Source: Prosopocoilus inquinatus
Lineage: Eukaryota; Arthropoda; Insecta; Coleoptera; Lucanidae
Assembly: GCA_036172665.1 (NCBI GenBank)
Contig: CM069872.1
Location: forward strand, 46,796,101 to 46,860,100
Direction of reading: 5' to 3'
DNA length: 64,000 nt
Shown: positions 38,143 through 51,082 of the stretch, piece after piece
How positions within the stretch are numbered: position 1 is the first letter of the stretch
Layout of the letters: every line of letters begins with the position of its first letter
Made by a program: the position numbers and the translations under genes
Notes under the pieces: model-generated
The model's input: only the letters and a program-made list of their open reading frames with translations
Told to the model about the DNA's origin: nothing
Database searches by the model: none

Positions 38143-39403
38143 TCTGTCTTAAGAAAATTCAATAAAATGGATTTAAATGAGAAAAGTGATGGAATAGCTT
38201 AACCCACGTCGCCGACGTAATGAACAGAAGGAGTTATATTTGTTACTCTGAAGAGCAATAAATACCAATACTGGAGTTATTGCTTCTCATCATAATTATC
38301 ATCCTCACGGAAGCAAATCTTCTAAAACACTAGTAAAAATGGATGAAACAAAAAAAGGTAATATAACAACACATTCCACGACGTAATTAACGGTTGGCGG
38401 ATGTATGCAGTCGTCGCTTTTACGACCTGTTAAATTTTAAATCGCCGGTAAGAAGTAAGGTCGAAGTTAAACGCCATGATAGTGAAATGTTTATTTTATG
38501 TGTGTGTGTACTTACGAGCTTTGCAAAACAAGAAGATAATACGCTACTAAATAACCATATTGCTTCTCGCATGCAGAAGAACAATGCATTTATTCGCATG
38601 CGGAGATTTGCATAATTCAAATCGCCGTCATGGTTTACGAAAGCCGTAGTAAACTTTTTACGCTGTAAATGCGAGTGGAAGATTTTATTTTATTCCCAAT
38701 CTATTTTGGACCACGTCCAAGTGTAATTCCTTGCTAAGCTCGATGCGATATCCAAAACGTTTAGGATTTGAGCCAACCCCGCAAATCATCTCCGGGTCTT
38801 GTCACCTTGAATATTATTTAATAGGTCCTTCGTCCTGCACTAAATAATAAAACGCGCCTCACTGAACGTTATTTATACGAAAGGATATTGCTTATTAGTC
38901 GGCCGCACTCTTGAATTAATTGAATCCGTAGCAGCTAATGCATAAATTATAACACCTTTGTAAAACATTACTTCTAATTAAATGTTCCGTGTATCAAGTA
39001 GCCAGAATGTATAATTAAGATTTCTTTGATGCGGAAGATAGAGGAAGCATTAAATTCGAAGCAGAATGCAAACAACGGCTTCCTTTTCTTTTGCCGCATA
39101 ATTAAATTCACAAACAGGAATGCAAAGAGAACGGCCGAGCGAGTTTTATCGCCTTCATCGCCGTTATTGGTGGTATATCTTGTTGCTTTATTTATGCCGT
39201 AAATAGCTAAACGAAAAGTTGTTCTACTACAGTATAAAGAGATTAATTAATATAATTACATTAGTGAGTTCCTAATGAAATGGAACTAACCCAAATGTAC
39301 GATTGTCATGTTCAATTATCACAATACTTAACTGGATAATGGAATCTATTTTATACATATTATTATAATAAACGAAGTCGACTATGATCCGATGAAAATT
39401 GTA

Positions 39404-39752
39404 AGTAAATGGTTTGTAAACTCTAACCGGACAGAATTATCACTGCAGCACTCAACGTTTCACTATCGATTGATAGGTATCAATTCTGTCCGGTTAGTTA
39501 TGGTGAAACGTTCAGTACTTTTCCCTTTGAATGTTTCTGATGAATAAATTAAAAAAATTACATTGCGTTATTATAATAAGTAAATGGTTTTTAAACTGTA
39601 ATCCGACAGAATTATAATAGATAGGTAATACGACAGCTATCAATCGATAGTGGAACGTCCAGTACTATTCCAATTATAATTCTGTTCGATTGGAGTACTT
39701 TGGTAACAATGAAACGTAATTTTGTAAATTTATTCATCAGAAACAATCAAAA
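39404..39752. mobile_element. Composite inverted and direct repeats sharing a GGACAGAATT motif
   Basis: A hairpin at 39420-39500 (AACCGGACAGAATT against AATTCTGTCCGGTT) is followed by an inverted repeat with arms TGTTTCTGATGAATAAATT (39532) and its complement ending at 39745. Inside the latter, AGTAAATGGTTT plus a degenerate copy of the first hairpin recur (39570-39690). This reads as one element inserted in or duplicated beside a relative. Confidence 0.6.
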
Positions 39753-39782
39753 CGATATCAAATGACAGAAAACTGTAATTCT

Positions 39783-39860
39783 TTAGAAAATTTTGTTGCA
39801 AATCGTTTTTGATTGCAATGTCTAGTCAAAAAGCGATCGTAGGATGTCGCTGTTTTAGCT
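39783..39860. repeat. Dispersed repeat, internally deleted copy
   Basis: It shares AAAATTTTGTTGCAAATCGT and GATCGTAGGATGTCGCTGTTT with 59665-59820, in the same orientation, but lacks about 70 bp between the two blocks. No coding potential was recognised in either copy. Confidence 0.65.
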
Positions 39861-40206
39861 ATTCATTATAATTCTTTAGATTATAAATTTTTGTAATGAT
39901 TTTTTTATAGTAGATGGGCTAATATTCTTTTAATTTAATATACCTAGACATATTTGATTCTTTCATAAATCTTTACTGTTTTGTTTTTTCTTCTTTCCGT
40001 ATTGGTTCTTTGTTTCCCATTAACAGTAGTTTTTCAATTTATTTTTCTTTGCTGATTACTTTTTCTTAAAATCACAGTTTCTACTGTTGTTTTACCATGA
40101 ATGATTCAAACGCTTTTTTTCAGTGTTTACGTACAGTTTTTTTACAAATATGTTTTTGCCTGTAGTATACTGTATTCCATAATAATTGGATCACTCAGGC
40201 TAAGGC

Positions 40207-40791
40207 AATAACCCGCCACACACGGTCATACTTTCCGAAGCTCCTGGCACGCGGCTTACCTGGCGCGCAGACTTAGCTCGTATGTTTAGGGAAACAAACC
40301 TTCGCTCTAAGTATGCGGACAAAAACGTTCGTGCGGGCTCGCAAGACTAAATTATTCTTTTAAAACTACGTTTACGGGAAAATCAGGTTTTCATTAATTA
40401 AATAATAAATGAAACATGGTCGATGCAAGCTATTGCTCGACCAGAATACACATTCTTGAAGTTTTTGTTCCAATCTACGCATCTAACCCCCAGTTTCACA
40501 AAAATTGCTTAATCACTGATTAACTTAACGGCGTGATTAAAGCCTGTGATTGGTTGAGTGAAACAATATAATTGGTTGTTTCAAATCTATTGTTAACTTC
40601 GTCCTTAATCAGTGAATTATATTAATCGCTGATCACCAGTTTTTTTTTTTTTTTTTTTGTGAAACCCACCGTAAGTATTTCAATTTGACTTGCTAATCTG
40701 TGGGCAGCAGCGTGCCCGATTCGTGACGGACTTGACCCGCGCGCCACGAGCCGGGTGGGTCCGAGAGTATGTGCGTGTGTGGCGGGTTATT
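40207..40791. mobile_element. TIR element carrying a nested MITE
   Basis: The left end AATAACCCGCCACACACG and the right end CGTGTGTGGCGGGTTATT are inverted, with CATACT and TGGCGCGC-type blocks matching further in. A separate MITE (40487-40670) has inserted inside it. No target duplication could be read. Confidence 0.65.
40487..40670. mobile_element. MITE, GTTTCAC family, copy A
   Basis: The ends CCCCAGTTTCACAAAAATTG and (complement) GGTGGGTTTCACAAAAAAA face each other, with TTAATCACTGATTAA-type blocks inside. TAA borders both sides, possibly a 3-bp duplication. Copy B lies 220 bp away in opposite orientation. Confidence 0.65.
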
Positions 40792-40891
40792 TTCTTTAAA
40801 CGAGCATTAAATCATTGTTTCAAGTTTTATTTATTTCATTTTCTAGTCCCGTTGATGGTTTTTATTTTAGTTTTTAATTAATACCTTAGTA

Positions 40892-41075
40892 GTGGGTTTC
40901 ACAAAAAAAAAATGTTAATCAACGATTACCTTAATTCTCTGATTAAGCAACGTCATTGGACGAAGTTAAAAATAGATTTAAAACAACCAATTATATTGTT
41001 TCACCCAACCAATCACAGGCTCTAAACAAGCTGTTAAATTAATCAGTGATTAAATATTCTTTTAAAAACCTGGGG
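40892..41075. mobile_element. MITE, GTTTCAC family, copy B
   Basis: It begins GTGGGTTTCACAAAAAAAA and ends AAAACCTGGGG, with AACCAATTATATTGTTTCAC and AATCAGTGATTAA shared with copy A in reverse. The two copies could form a large cruciform of about 180-bp arms. Confidence 0.65.
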
Positions 41076-42201
41076 CTTGTGTTTAAAGTGAAATTATTAT
41101 TTTTTGTGTATTATTAAAGTTTTTCATATTCTGTGATTGAATTCTGTTATAATATTATTTGACAAGTTCTTTTTTTATCAAGAGAAGTCATTTAAAACCA
41201 AAAATGGACAAAGTAGATTAATAATATAGGCGTTATAAATTTTGTAACAAAGAAAGTCTTTTATTTTATAAGTTAAACATAAAACACGACGGAGTGCCGT
41301 AAACAAATTTTCATGCGCGTACGTGTACACATATTTTTACCAGTTTATTTGCCTGCTTTAAAAAGAAAGAGTACAATTTTTCTCTCTTTCAGAAAAGAAA
41401 AGGTAAATATGTTTTATTGAGGCGTCGTTCGTTGCGTGGGTTATAACTTTTTGTAAGATAAAAGCGCGCTGTAAAAGTGAGGAAAAAAGCTGCGACTTTT
41501 TCAAAAGGCCTTTGATCACCGAAACACACAGCCAACGTAAATAGAATGCAGTGTGTTTGGGCGTCAAAAGACGGCCGCGCTCCGACACACGTCGTCGCAG
41601 GCGAGAGGCGTCGGTCCTCCGACGCCCTCTGGCGGCGTGAACGCCAAGTGCTTTGTGACGCCTGAAAATCTCGTGGTTGACTCGCGCTTCGGCGATAATC
41701 CAATATCCTTATTGCTTTGCGCTTTTATAACGAGCATGAATTGCGGAAAACATTCAACGTTATTGTGTTCTGTAATGGAACTCATCTACTTTTATCGTTT
41801 AAGGAAAACATCATTATGAAATTGCATCATCTAGAACATTATTACGACTTTTACGTAACAACATTTAAACTTTCCGGAAAATTATTAGAAAAACATCGCT
41901 ATTCTGATTATAATGCATTTTGTGTATTACTGGATAAATGAACTTCATTGTTCTGGCTTGAATTATTAAGAGACGGTATTTCAGGCAGATATGTCAAACG
42001 ATTTATCTTGATTTCAGTTCATGCTATAAATGCATAGTGTACGTTGTACGACAAATCACTTTAGAGTGCCAGTTTGCGGGGTTACTTACTTGTCTTGAAA
42101 TTGAACATGTTCCACATTTTTAGAGTAGGTCAACCTTCGCATAATTTACTTGGAAGACAGAAATTCATCAGCTTTACTTTATTGTACAACGTCGCTCACC
42201 A

Positions 42202-42282
42202 TAAATGATACCATTTGACAGTCTCTTAGCCCTTAGGCTGAAAGTTCATAAGGGTGTGGTTCGCAGGCAGGAGTATCATTTA
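42202..42282. repeat. 81-bp palindromic repeat, copy 2
   Basis: It has the same length and borders (TAAATGATAC, GTATCATTTA) as 9277-9357 and the same inner TAGCCCTTA/TAAGGG hairpin, with only a few base changes. Its outer flanks ACGTCGC and GCGTCGT are themselves inverted, supporting a slightly longer terminal repeat. Confidence 0.65.
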
Positions 42283-42732
42283 AGTTATGCGTCGTAGTAG
42301 TAGAAATTGCTTAAAAAATTTGATGATAATAACTAATTGATGTTTTAATAATATCAGAAAAGATGTATATAATTATTATTATTTATTTAAGGTACCTCAA
42401 TGTAATCGCTTCGATTATTATTGTTAATTTCTTTTTTTCTGTATTTTGCCAAATGCCAGGCGATTATAATGAAATCGTAAAGGAAGTTAAAAAAAATTCC
42501 AATGAAAGCGTTTCCCCTTTTAATAATAATGAAGTTATCTCTTTAATGAGCAGATTAAATTAAAGCACAATTTGATTAAATATTAAAAATGTACAAAACT
42601 TTCCACTTAATATGTCGTGCGGCAGTTTTAAATTGACGCCAGCGAAATCCGGCTAAAATCTTTCCGCCGCCGTGCATTTTTAATTTTCTGTAATTATTCA
42701 AAAAAGCACGCCGAATTTGTTCTGGTGGGCCC

Positions 42733-42756
42733 CGGCGGCGGCGGCGGCGGCGGCGC
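42733..42756. repeat. CGG trinucleotide repeat
   Basis: About eight CGG units lie in a GC-rich non-coding patch. A similar CGG run occurs at about 60398-60418. Confidence 0.8.
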
Positions 42757-44029
42757 CCTTTCAGCTATTAAAGAACTCGGCGAAATGCGGGAAGCCTGTT
42801 AATAAGGATCTCGGAGGGTAGTTTTCTCCTGAATATTTAAAAGGGCTTATCAAGCACATTTATATCGATTTACGGAACTAATTTTCTCCTGCACTTTATA
42901 CTTCGTGTTCCCAAGAATACGCTTATTTTAAAACTTGCCTGCAAACTTTCTCACAATTTGTCTACGACATAATAGTTGTCCGCTATTAGAAACTTGTTGT
43001 TGTTGGTACTTTTATGAGGTCACGTCGAAATTATTTAATTAAATATTAATTTAGATTTAACCGGCGGCGCAGTTAGGAAAAGAGTATTAGATGCATTTAT
43101 ATTCCAGGTTCATTTTCTATTATTATTAAATTTTTCAAGTACCTTGTTTCTAACAGTCTGAAAATTTAATAGCAGGACGATTTAGCTGAAAACCAAAATA
43201 AATAAACATTGTACGACACACATGCTCAATTCCTGTAAATATGTGAAGAATTCCGGGATGTATAAGCCGCATAACATATTCATGTATGTATCACATGAGT
43301 GCCTCCATCTTAGGCGTTCGACTTAGCTCCTCCGACATCAAATATTTATGCATCGCCGGAGCTTTTATATTCCTTTGAGATTTTTACGCCGAGCTGCACG
43401 GGCGAATAAAAATTGCAACATATTATTATACTTTAGCGCTCCTATTGGTTTATAACACTGTTACCTTGCAACATACTTTGTAAAAACCTTTAGGGCTTAT
43501 AAAACGACGCGTTATTAGCGCTTACGTCATAACTTTGTGATTGAAATGTTTACGCTTTATGGAGGGCATTCTTGTATTATATTGGTGGCGGAGCTGTTGT
43601 AATACAAAATACTATAAAATTTCATGGTGGAGGAACTGCTTCAGGTTAAATGTTTTATTTACCTGGCGGCATTTTAGCTACATCATACTCCTCACAGCTT
43701 CCTTCTCTGCATTGCACGCCTTCCGGAAATACCTTACTTACTCGAAATGTATACTTTCACATAAACTCTTATGCAAAAATTTAATTATACTAAAGAATCA
43801 TGCTATAAGTGAAATACTTTAACAAGAGAATTATGTAATTTTTTTTAATATACAGCAATTTTTATAAATGACAAAATTTGTATTTAGCCTGTATACCTAT
43901 CCTGTCAAGGATAGAAGTAGTATCTGACAAAATCATTGCTTCGATATATACCTCATTTAATAAAGTTTGAATTTGAATGCTTTATTAAAAATTGAATTTA
44001 ACGTTTGCTAAATGCAGAATCTCATCACG

Positions 44030-44110
44030 GAAGTCATGTACACATCATAAACCAAGCATGTAGACTTTATGACGCCGCAAACGTGCAGACTTCTATGCTT
44101 AACAGGGCAG
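44030..44110. mobile_element. Truncated copy of the TA-flanked MITE at 14570
   Basis: It keeps the TTTATGACGCCGCAAACGTG interior and the right terminus TTCTATGCTTAACAGGGCAG followed by TA. The left terminus is missing. Confidence 0.6.
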
Positions 44111-45194
44111 TATCAGAGTTGTACGACACAACGTTAAATTTGAAATCAATTTTGTAACAAAATTAAAGAAGCAGGTTGCCATGAATGTTTAGTTTCTCAC
44201 GAATTTTATACGTATACATTTTTTTTTAACAATTAGGTACATTTTTTGGCGATTTAAATTAATGCATATTGTTAATAGTGGTCTTATACTTCGGAGCAAT
44301 GTCAATGAGTAGTAGATTTTGGAAAATATGTTTAAACCAAGTGAATGGACGACTTGCAAAACTTAGAAATTAGATAAACTCATTAGGTACTTTATTGCTT
44401 TAAAGTTTAACTCAAGTAAATTTATTTAAGAAAACACCGTCTTGGTTTATGTTTTCTTTTCTCTTTAACCAACATATACCGTAGTGATAATCAGTGAACG
44501 TGAATTCCGTAGACGGAGAATATGAACATGTGTTAGTGTAGAGCTTCGGTTCTAATTTACAGCATCATAAATCGTCGGCGGACAGGGAACACTGATCGGG
44601 TACAAAAGCAGTAATCAATTTGACCATTCCGTGCCCACATGTTATTACACTGGTATCTGTGTGTAAATTCGTTAATTATTCTGTGTATGTATAATTGACC
44701 GCACTCAGCATAAAATCCATCGATTTTATTGCGCCGATCCCCCCTTCATTTGTTGCCGCTGTGTTGAACACGTTACATTTATATTAATTTTACGATTATG
44801 ATGTCATATTAATGTTAATTTTGATAACAATTATGAATTTCCATTCGCTAACGTTTAATATACAAACGGCAAAACGCGATCAATTACTCGCGCGTGTATT
44901 GTGGCGCTAAATAAAATGGTTTTGTGTTTTATACTAAACGAGATTTGTACCGAAATTGTACTTGAATTTATAGTACAATGTCATTAATATAATAATTTAT
45001 GTTCGACAATATTTTACAGGTTATTTGTGTTTTTATTGGAAGAAATGATGCATTGCAAACAAATGCATATTTTTCGCAAGAATTATTTTTTGTATGACAT
45101 CATATTTACTAACAAATCGCGATGCAAATGCTCCTCCTACTCGTAATGACGAGTGTCCAAGTTTAGTGATAATCAGGAAGTATAAGTATACAGA

Positions 45195-45318
45195 GTCTTT
45201 TTCTTTTGGTTTTCTCCTTTTGTCAATTGTATTTCGGAATTTGTTAAAAAAAAATGATGTCAAATTCCTATGTCAAGTATTGACTATTGATAAAAGGGGA
45301 CAACCAAAAGAAAAAGGC
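45195..45318. mobile_element. 124-bp inverted-repeat element
   Basis: Arms TCTTTTTCTTTTGGTT and AACCAAAAGAAAAAGG face each other, with TGTCAAT-type and GGAATTTG/CAAATTCC blocks pairing inside. The open frames on both strands here result from this palindrome. Confidence 0.55.
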
Positions 45319-46589
45319 TGCATTAACCACATACCGTTATATAGTTTCATTATATTTCAATTTGGAAAAATCTTTTCTATTCAAACTTTATTCAAAAAAA
45401 TCTAACTGTAAAAATATCAACCTTTTAACGTTGTAACTTAATATACAGGCTATACCGGTAGAAAAGGTCAATGGGTCAGATGAATAAAATGAAGTAATTG
45501 CTTTTGCTTCCAAATTTTTAAAGAAAGCGGCCAAATATATGAAGAAAATTGAAATTTTCAATAATGTGCTCCTAGCGTAGCAAAAAATTTTATCGGAGGA
45601 TTTGTATAGTGATTTACAATCGAAATCTTTCCAAGTAATATAGTACTAAGACAATCATTATTAAAATAAAAGCATTTACTTCTTTTTGTTGCTCTAGCCA
45701 TAGCTCCATCTCAGAAACTAAATAAAAACCAAATGATTAGGATCGAGTCAAGTGTCTTGTCGACAAAATAAAACCACTTTCCCCGAGACAGCCAGTATTT
45801 CAGCAGAGAAAATTGATAGTTTGTTCTTTTTCAAATTGACAATTTGCTATTAAATAGAACTGACTTCCAAAAGAAGATTTCAGATTGTCTCGCAGAATAC
45901 ATGAGATTACTTTTCTAACAATAAGTAGCCGAAGAACCAGTGTATTGAACGGTTTATCAAACACGCGTTGATTGGTTCAATGGCAATCGATTTTGTGCGT
46001 GAAAGGAGCAGAAATGCAACGAACCATGTATTCGTTGTGAAATGAAGTTTCGAATATTAAAATCTGTCCGATTTCGGTTACAGTTTCTGAAATAATTTGT
46101 AGAACTTAAAATAAAGTGAACCCGAAATAACCAAACCCGAAATAATTATGAAATTTGTTAGAAAAAGACGAGGGGAGTGGAATGAATATATATAGTGTGT
46201 CCCCAAGATTGATTGACTGATGTGTTCCAAATTTGACGTTGAATTTCTTCAAGGAAACGGAATTAACACAAGAAGAAATAAAATCTGTGCAGGTAAAGCC
46301 GCTCTCCTTTTTAATTTAAGGATATGCGCCAAATTTCAACATTCCAGAAAGAAAAATTGAATTACGGAAAATTACTACTCACATAAATAATATTTCAGTA
46401 AAGTTTTAAAATATTAACGCCATCTACATATTTATTGACCAAAATACAAATAAAATATTCAAATAATAGTTCATTCCTGGCGGCGTTAATTTCTTACATG
46501 CCTAACTGAGACCGGAAATAAAACTCGGTAAAATTAATAAAATGTAAATAGAAAGAAAAAGAAACAAACAAAATAAAATGAAAAAATGA

Positions 46590-47860
46590 ACATAGAAAAT
46601 TCTCTGCGCGAGCGACAAATAAAGAAGAAACAAAAGCAAATTACAGAAACAAAAGACGATCACTTTAATTTTCAAAACAAGAAAATCAATTAAATAATGA
46701 AAATCGAAGACACGATTAGAAGTACCTTGGGAAGGATTCTCTTTCGAAAAATTGGAGAAAAGAAAACAAATTTCAGAATCAAAAGTGATCGCTTAAACTT
46801 AAACAAGAAAAGATCAGTCGAATTAAAAAAAGACCTAACCCTGAAATGGATCAAGGCAAACTGAAAAAAAATCGGAAAATTTTGAAGATAAAATAAAATA
46901 GCGAAACAAAAGACGGTCGAACAATCTTGCTAAAAAATGAAAAAACAAACACAGAAAGTTCCTTGCGCAAGCGACATTGTTAAATGTGAGAAACAAAAGA
47001 CGATCGTTTTAATTTTTAAAACAAGAAAATCAATCAAATAATAAAAATCGAAGACACGATTGAAAGTACCTCGGGAAGGATTCTCTTTCGAAAAATTGGA
47101 GAAAGAAAAAACAAATTTCAGAAACAAAAGCGATCGCTTGTACTTAAACAACGAAAGATCAGGCAAAATAAAGAAAAATCCTAACCCTGAAATGGACAAA
47201 GGCAAATTGAAAAAAAATCGGAAAAATTTTAAAGACAAAATAAAAAAAATAGCAAAAACAAAAGAATGATCGAACGATGTTGCTAAAAAATGAAGAAAAC
47301 GAACACAGAATGTTCTTTGCGCAAGCGACATATAAACAAAAAATTAGTAAATTTCAGAAACAAAAGACGATCGCTTTAATTGAAAAGATGAAATCTCAAA
47401 CCCAATCAAAAAAAAAAAATCGAAGACAAAAATGAAAGTATCTTAGGCGGGAATCCCTTCTTCGAAAATTAAAAGAAAGAAAAACAAAATTCAGAAACAA
47501 CACGCGGTCGCTTAAGTTTTAATGAAGAAATTACTTAAAATAAAAAAAAACTAACCCTGATTTGGATAAAAAAAGCAAATCGAGAACAAATGGAACAAAG
47601 TAACCAAACGTAAATTAAACAAAACACAAACAAATGATATTGTTAAAGAGAATGAAAAATGACTTGAGCAAGCAATAAATAAAAAAAAACAAATTTTTAG
47701 AAAGTGAAAATATCTATTTATGGCAAATAAAGAAACGAAAGCCTAACACAGGACGAAGGAAAGTTGAAGAAAAAAATCGATCGCTTAAAAAAAGGAAAAA
47801 GGGAAACAGAATATTTTTGCGCATGCAACAAACAAAGACAACAGCAAATCTCACTAACAA
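46590..47860. repeat. Purine-rich tandem array, units of about 350 bp
   Basis: A landmark TGCGC(G/A)AGCGACA recurs at about 46606, 46965, 47319, 47666 (degenerate) and 47819 (degenerate). This gives spacings of about 359, 354, 347 and 153 bp. Units also share TCGAAGACACGATT, GGATTCTCTTTCGAAAAATT and CCTAACCCTGAAATGGA. Similarity falls from unit 2 towards unit 5. One strand is strongly A/G-rich; the long antisense frame at 46930-47331 is a by-product of this bias. Confidence 0.8.
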
Positions 47861-48256
47861 ATGACAATCGTTTTAACTTAGATCAACGATACAAGACGTT
47901 AATAATAATATACCTAACACTCATGTTTTAATACATTTAAAGAAGCGAAAAATAATGTGCATAACATAAAAACAGTGAGAAAAATTAAATTGTATCATTT
48001 AAAATATGCAGATGAATAAAAAATAATCAAATTAAAAATGATGTAATTATGAAGTAGAAAAAAAAGACAAATGACGCTGTAACTTGGTATATTTAAATTT
48101 ATTTCTTCTTGTGTTAACTCCGCCACCTTGAAGACTTTCGAGGTCAAATTTAGCACAAATTCATTCTGCACCAAGCAGACCTGAATTGCAAAATATGAAT
48201 TAAAAAATTTTTGGTTCATTATACACATCGCGAAGTCAATCCGGGGTCACACTGTA

Positions 48257-48684
48257 CAGGGTGATTCAGAATAAGTGTCCGACGCGTTAGGAGCGTATTC
48301 GCTGAGGTCATGGAAGTGCGAAATTGCAAGAAATAAAACTATCAGAGACATTTCAAGAATCAACCGCCTTTGAATCCAAAATGGAAATCATTATTCTTTT
48401 CTTATATATACGTCCAAATTGCGCATTACTCATTTTTTTTCCGCAGAATGTCATAAATAAAAACGTTTTAAAACTTTGCTACGCTAGTGTTTTGTTCTAT
48501 TCCACACGAGTTCATTGTTCTTGTGACGCAATACAGCTGTACTAATGCCCATCAACTAATTTATGTCTGAATTTTCAATGCATTTTATCTCAAAAACTAT
48601 GGATATTAGACTCCCTATGCATAGAGACTTTTTGTTTTCTTTCACTGTGGCTGACAGGTAGGACACTTATTTTGACTTACCCAG
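48257..48684. mobile_element. 428-bp TIR element with TA flanks
   Basis: The ends CAGGGTGATTCAGAATAAGT and (complement) CTGGGTAAGTCAAAATAAGT, both continuing with GTCC, face each other and are bordered by TA (48255-48256, 48685-48686). This CAGGGTG-type terminus is common in Tc1/mariner-derived insect elements. No transposase frame is seen. Confidence 0.7.
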
Positions 48685-51039
48685 TATATTCACAACTAAA
48701 CTGTTTTATTATCTGCTGACCTCACGTGCGACTACATATGTTTAAAAACTTTTAATTTATAATACGGCCGTTTTATTCTGTTTCCAGTGTTACTCCTTTC
48801 ACTCTATACTCACGTTGAACTGAAATTGAAATGGTGGAAACTGACTATCTACAATGTGCACAATGTGCCACCGCAGCTTAGATTGGAGGTAATTTCAGCG
48901 GAATTTTATAATCCAGTCTGTCTTCATATTTTTAAAGATTAAATGAAATAGTTAATAGCAGTGTGGATGTGAAGAGGTAATTGCTATTTATTTATGTATC
49001 AAAATGAGTAAATTATAATGAGATAACATATAATATCCGTTCCTTAAATTAGCAATTTAGTGCGGCAAATAATTCAACAAGTGCCCCCCTCACCCCTATT
49101 AACTGAGAGCATGCGACCGCCACTGCTTCAGCAATTACGACGCTAATTAGTCCAATTAACACTTCCCGTTTCTCCTACTCGCCGCCAGAGGCAGCGCAGT
49201 CTCTTCGCGGAAAGACGCCGAGCTTTGAAAGCGTTTTTTGAAGTGCAGAGCACGTACTTTTTGTTCCGACAGCTGCGGAAAGAATTAACGGGAGCTGGTG
49301 AAAGGCGTCTTATTAATTAATAGTAATAAAAGCCCCGCGGCGTTATTAATTAAAAGAATGCGGCAGCCACATCGTTTTCCTGTTAGTTAAAGCGGCGGGG
49401 AGTTAATCATTTATATTAATTAGTTGTCGTGCGTTATCCTCATTACATATTTATTCGCCCCGTGTATTTATGTTTATCTACGCCAACTTCCCGTAATTAT
49501 ATGCGGTAGGGGTATATTAAACTTAATGACGGAGCACGCACGGCTTAAATGAACGGTTTAGGTTATTTCGCAAATACGGGGGAGCGAGCGTCTCCGTAAA
49601 CTGCCTTCCTGCTTACTAATCTCTACTTTCATGTCTGCCTCGCGTGTTTAATGTGTCTCTTTACTGGTCGCCGCATAAAAACTTTTAACAGGCGACTAGG
49701 TTTCAGTTAGAGGGATTATAGGTTCGACTTATCTTTTGTATTTATGTTGGGCCATTAAATTTTCACGTTTATTGTAAGGCAACACGAAAACCTGACCCAC
49801 ATAATTTTATATAGCCTGCGATAGGGGTGGCAGAGTATTAAACGTCAAAATTATGTGGGAATTGTACATTCACTACACGAATATCGGCTAAAGAAGCACT
49901 AAATACCAGGATAAACAACGCACACGCCTAAAAAGTCTTTACAACCTAAAAAGAGCCAAAACTATTACATTGATCTTGAATGTATGTATTCTTTCTTGTA
50001 ATAGTAAAACAATTTTCGATCCAACACGCGTATTTTAGGCAAAAATCGTGCAGTTGCATTTCACAGGTGCGTTTATTGGCACGGGTCTAGCATAAATGAC
50101 CGACCGCCGCACAGTGAGACATTAGGAAGTAAATCGTGCCAAAAATCCTTTTCACCAATTGTAGAATTTTTTAACATAAAATGTGTAGTCGCATACTTAA
50201 TATTCCAACTTACTAAAAAAATATATATAACTTAACGCAACACGAATTTGTTTTCTATGATTTTTAGCACCTTAAAAAGAGGTAACATGTCAAGATATTA
50301 AATGACACTTTTAACCTGTTTTTGTTACCTTCAAAGTATCATCTGCCTGAATTGCTTCGACAAATTTAATAGCTCTTTTTAAAAACACTTTAGTTATAGT
50401 AGATTATAGGAACGGTAAATCGAAATTTATTTCATTCTCATTTTACGTACGAGCCTTTACATTGAGGATTCTTTTTTCCTGTACCAACGCGCATTTTCAA
50501 TAAATTCGCAAAAAAATAAATGGTAGATGTAATAAATTTATTTATTAATTTAATTCATTCTCACATTATACTTCTTAAATCGAAAGGCGTGTTTTGTAAT
50601 TTATTTTTTTAATGAAGATCTTGACTTGTACCTCAAGCTTCATCAAGGAAAAATGATTTTGAATTTCACATATACGTAGTGTTAGTAAGAGTACCCCACC
50701 CCTTTCCCCCATAAAAAGCAAAGCAAAAGTATAACTTATTTTTATGTATAAAATAGCTAAAAGTAAATGGTATTCAATTAATAGAATCTTTTAATGATGA
50801 CCTAGGAATGATAATGATAATTGCTCAAAACTAAAATTATAATACGGGTTAAAAATTATTTTACAGGATGAGAATCTGATTTATTTTAAAATTAATTATT
50901 ATCGATTTTCCTGATCATTCATTATAATTGAAATTATCAGAATTATCTCTTTTTTATCTTCTTCGTTTAAACTAAAATAGTAAAGGAGACTGTAGTATAA
51001 AAAATAATTGAAAATTAATCTCCGCCCACAATAATTTTA

Positions 51040-51082
51040 TATCCGTGGATACGTATTTCGGCAGCTAAGCTGCCATCTTCAG
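51040..51082. repeat. TTTCG-hairpin-CTTCAG motif
   Basis: TATCC/GGATA (51040-51051) is followed by TTTC, a GGCAGC/GCTGCC hairpin (51060-51074) and TCTTCAG. The same architecture, GACGTTTCG then a hairpin then TCAGG, occurs at 4731-4763 and 60776-60812, and loosely at 15918-15955. On the minus strand this reads CTGAAGA, stem, GAAA, the order of hammerhead core boxes. Stem III does not close cleanly, so ribozyme activity is doubtful. Confidence 0.4.

Noticed and set aside
46930..47331. 133-codon minus-strand Phe/Leu-rich frame resembling a membrane protein
   Set aside because: It is the complement of the purine-rich tandem array. The hydrophobic residues come from the TTT/CTT bias, and the frame repeats with the array unit.
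46590..47860. CRISPR-like repeat array
   Set aside because: Units are about 350 bp, degenerate and eukaryotic, without the short repeat/spacer structure.
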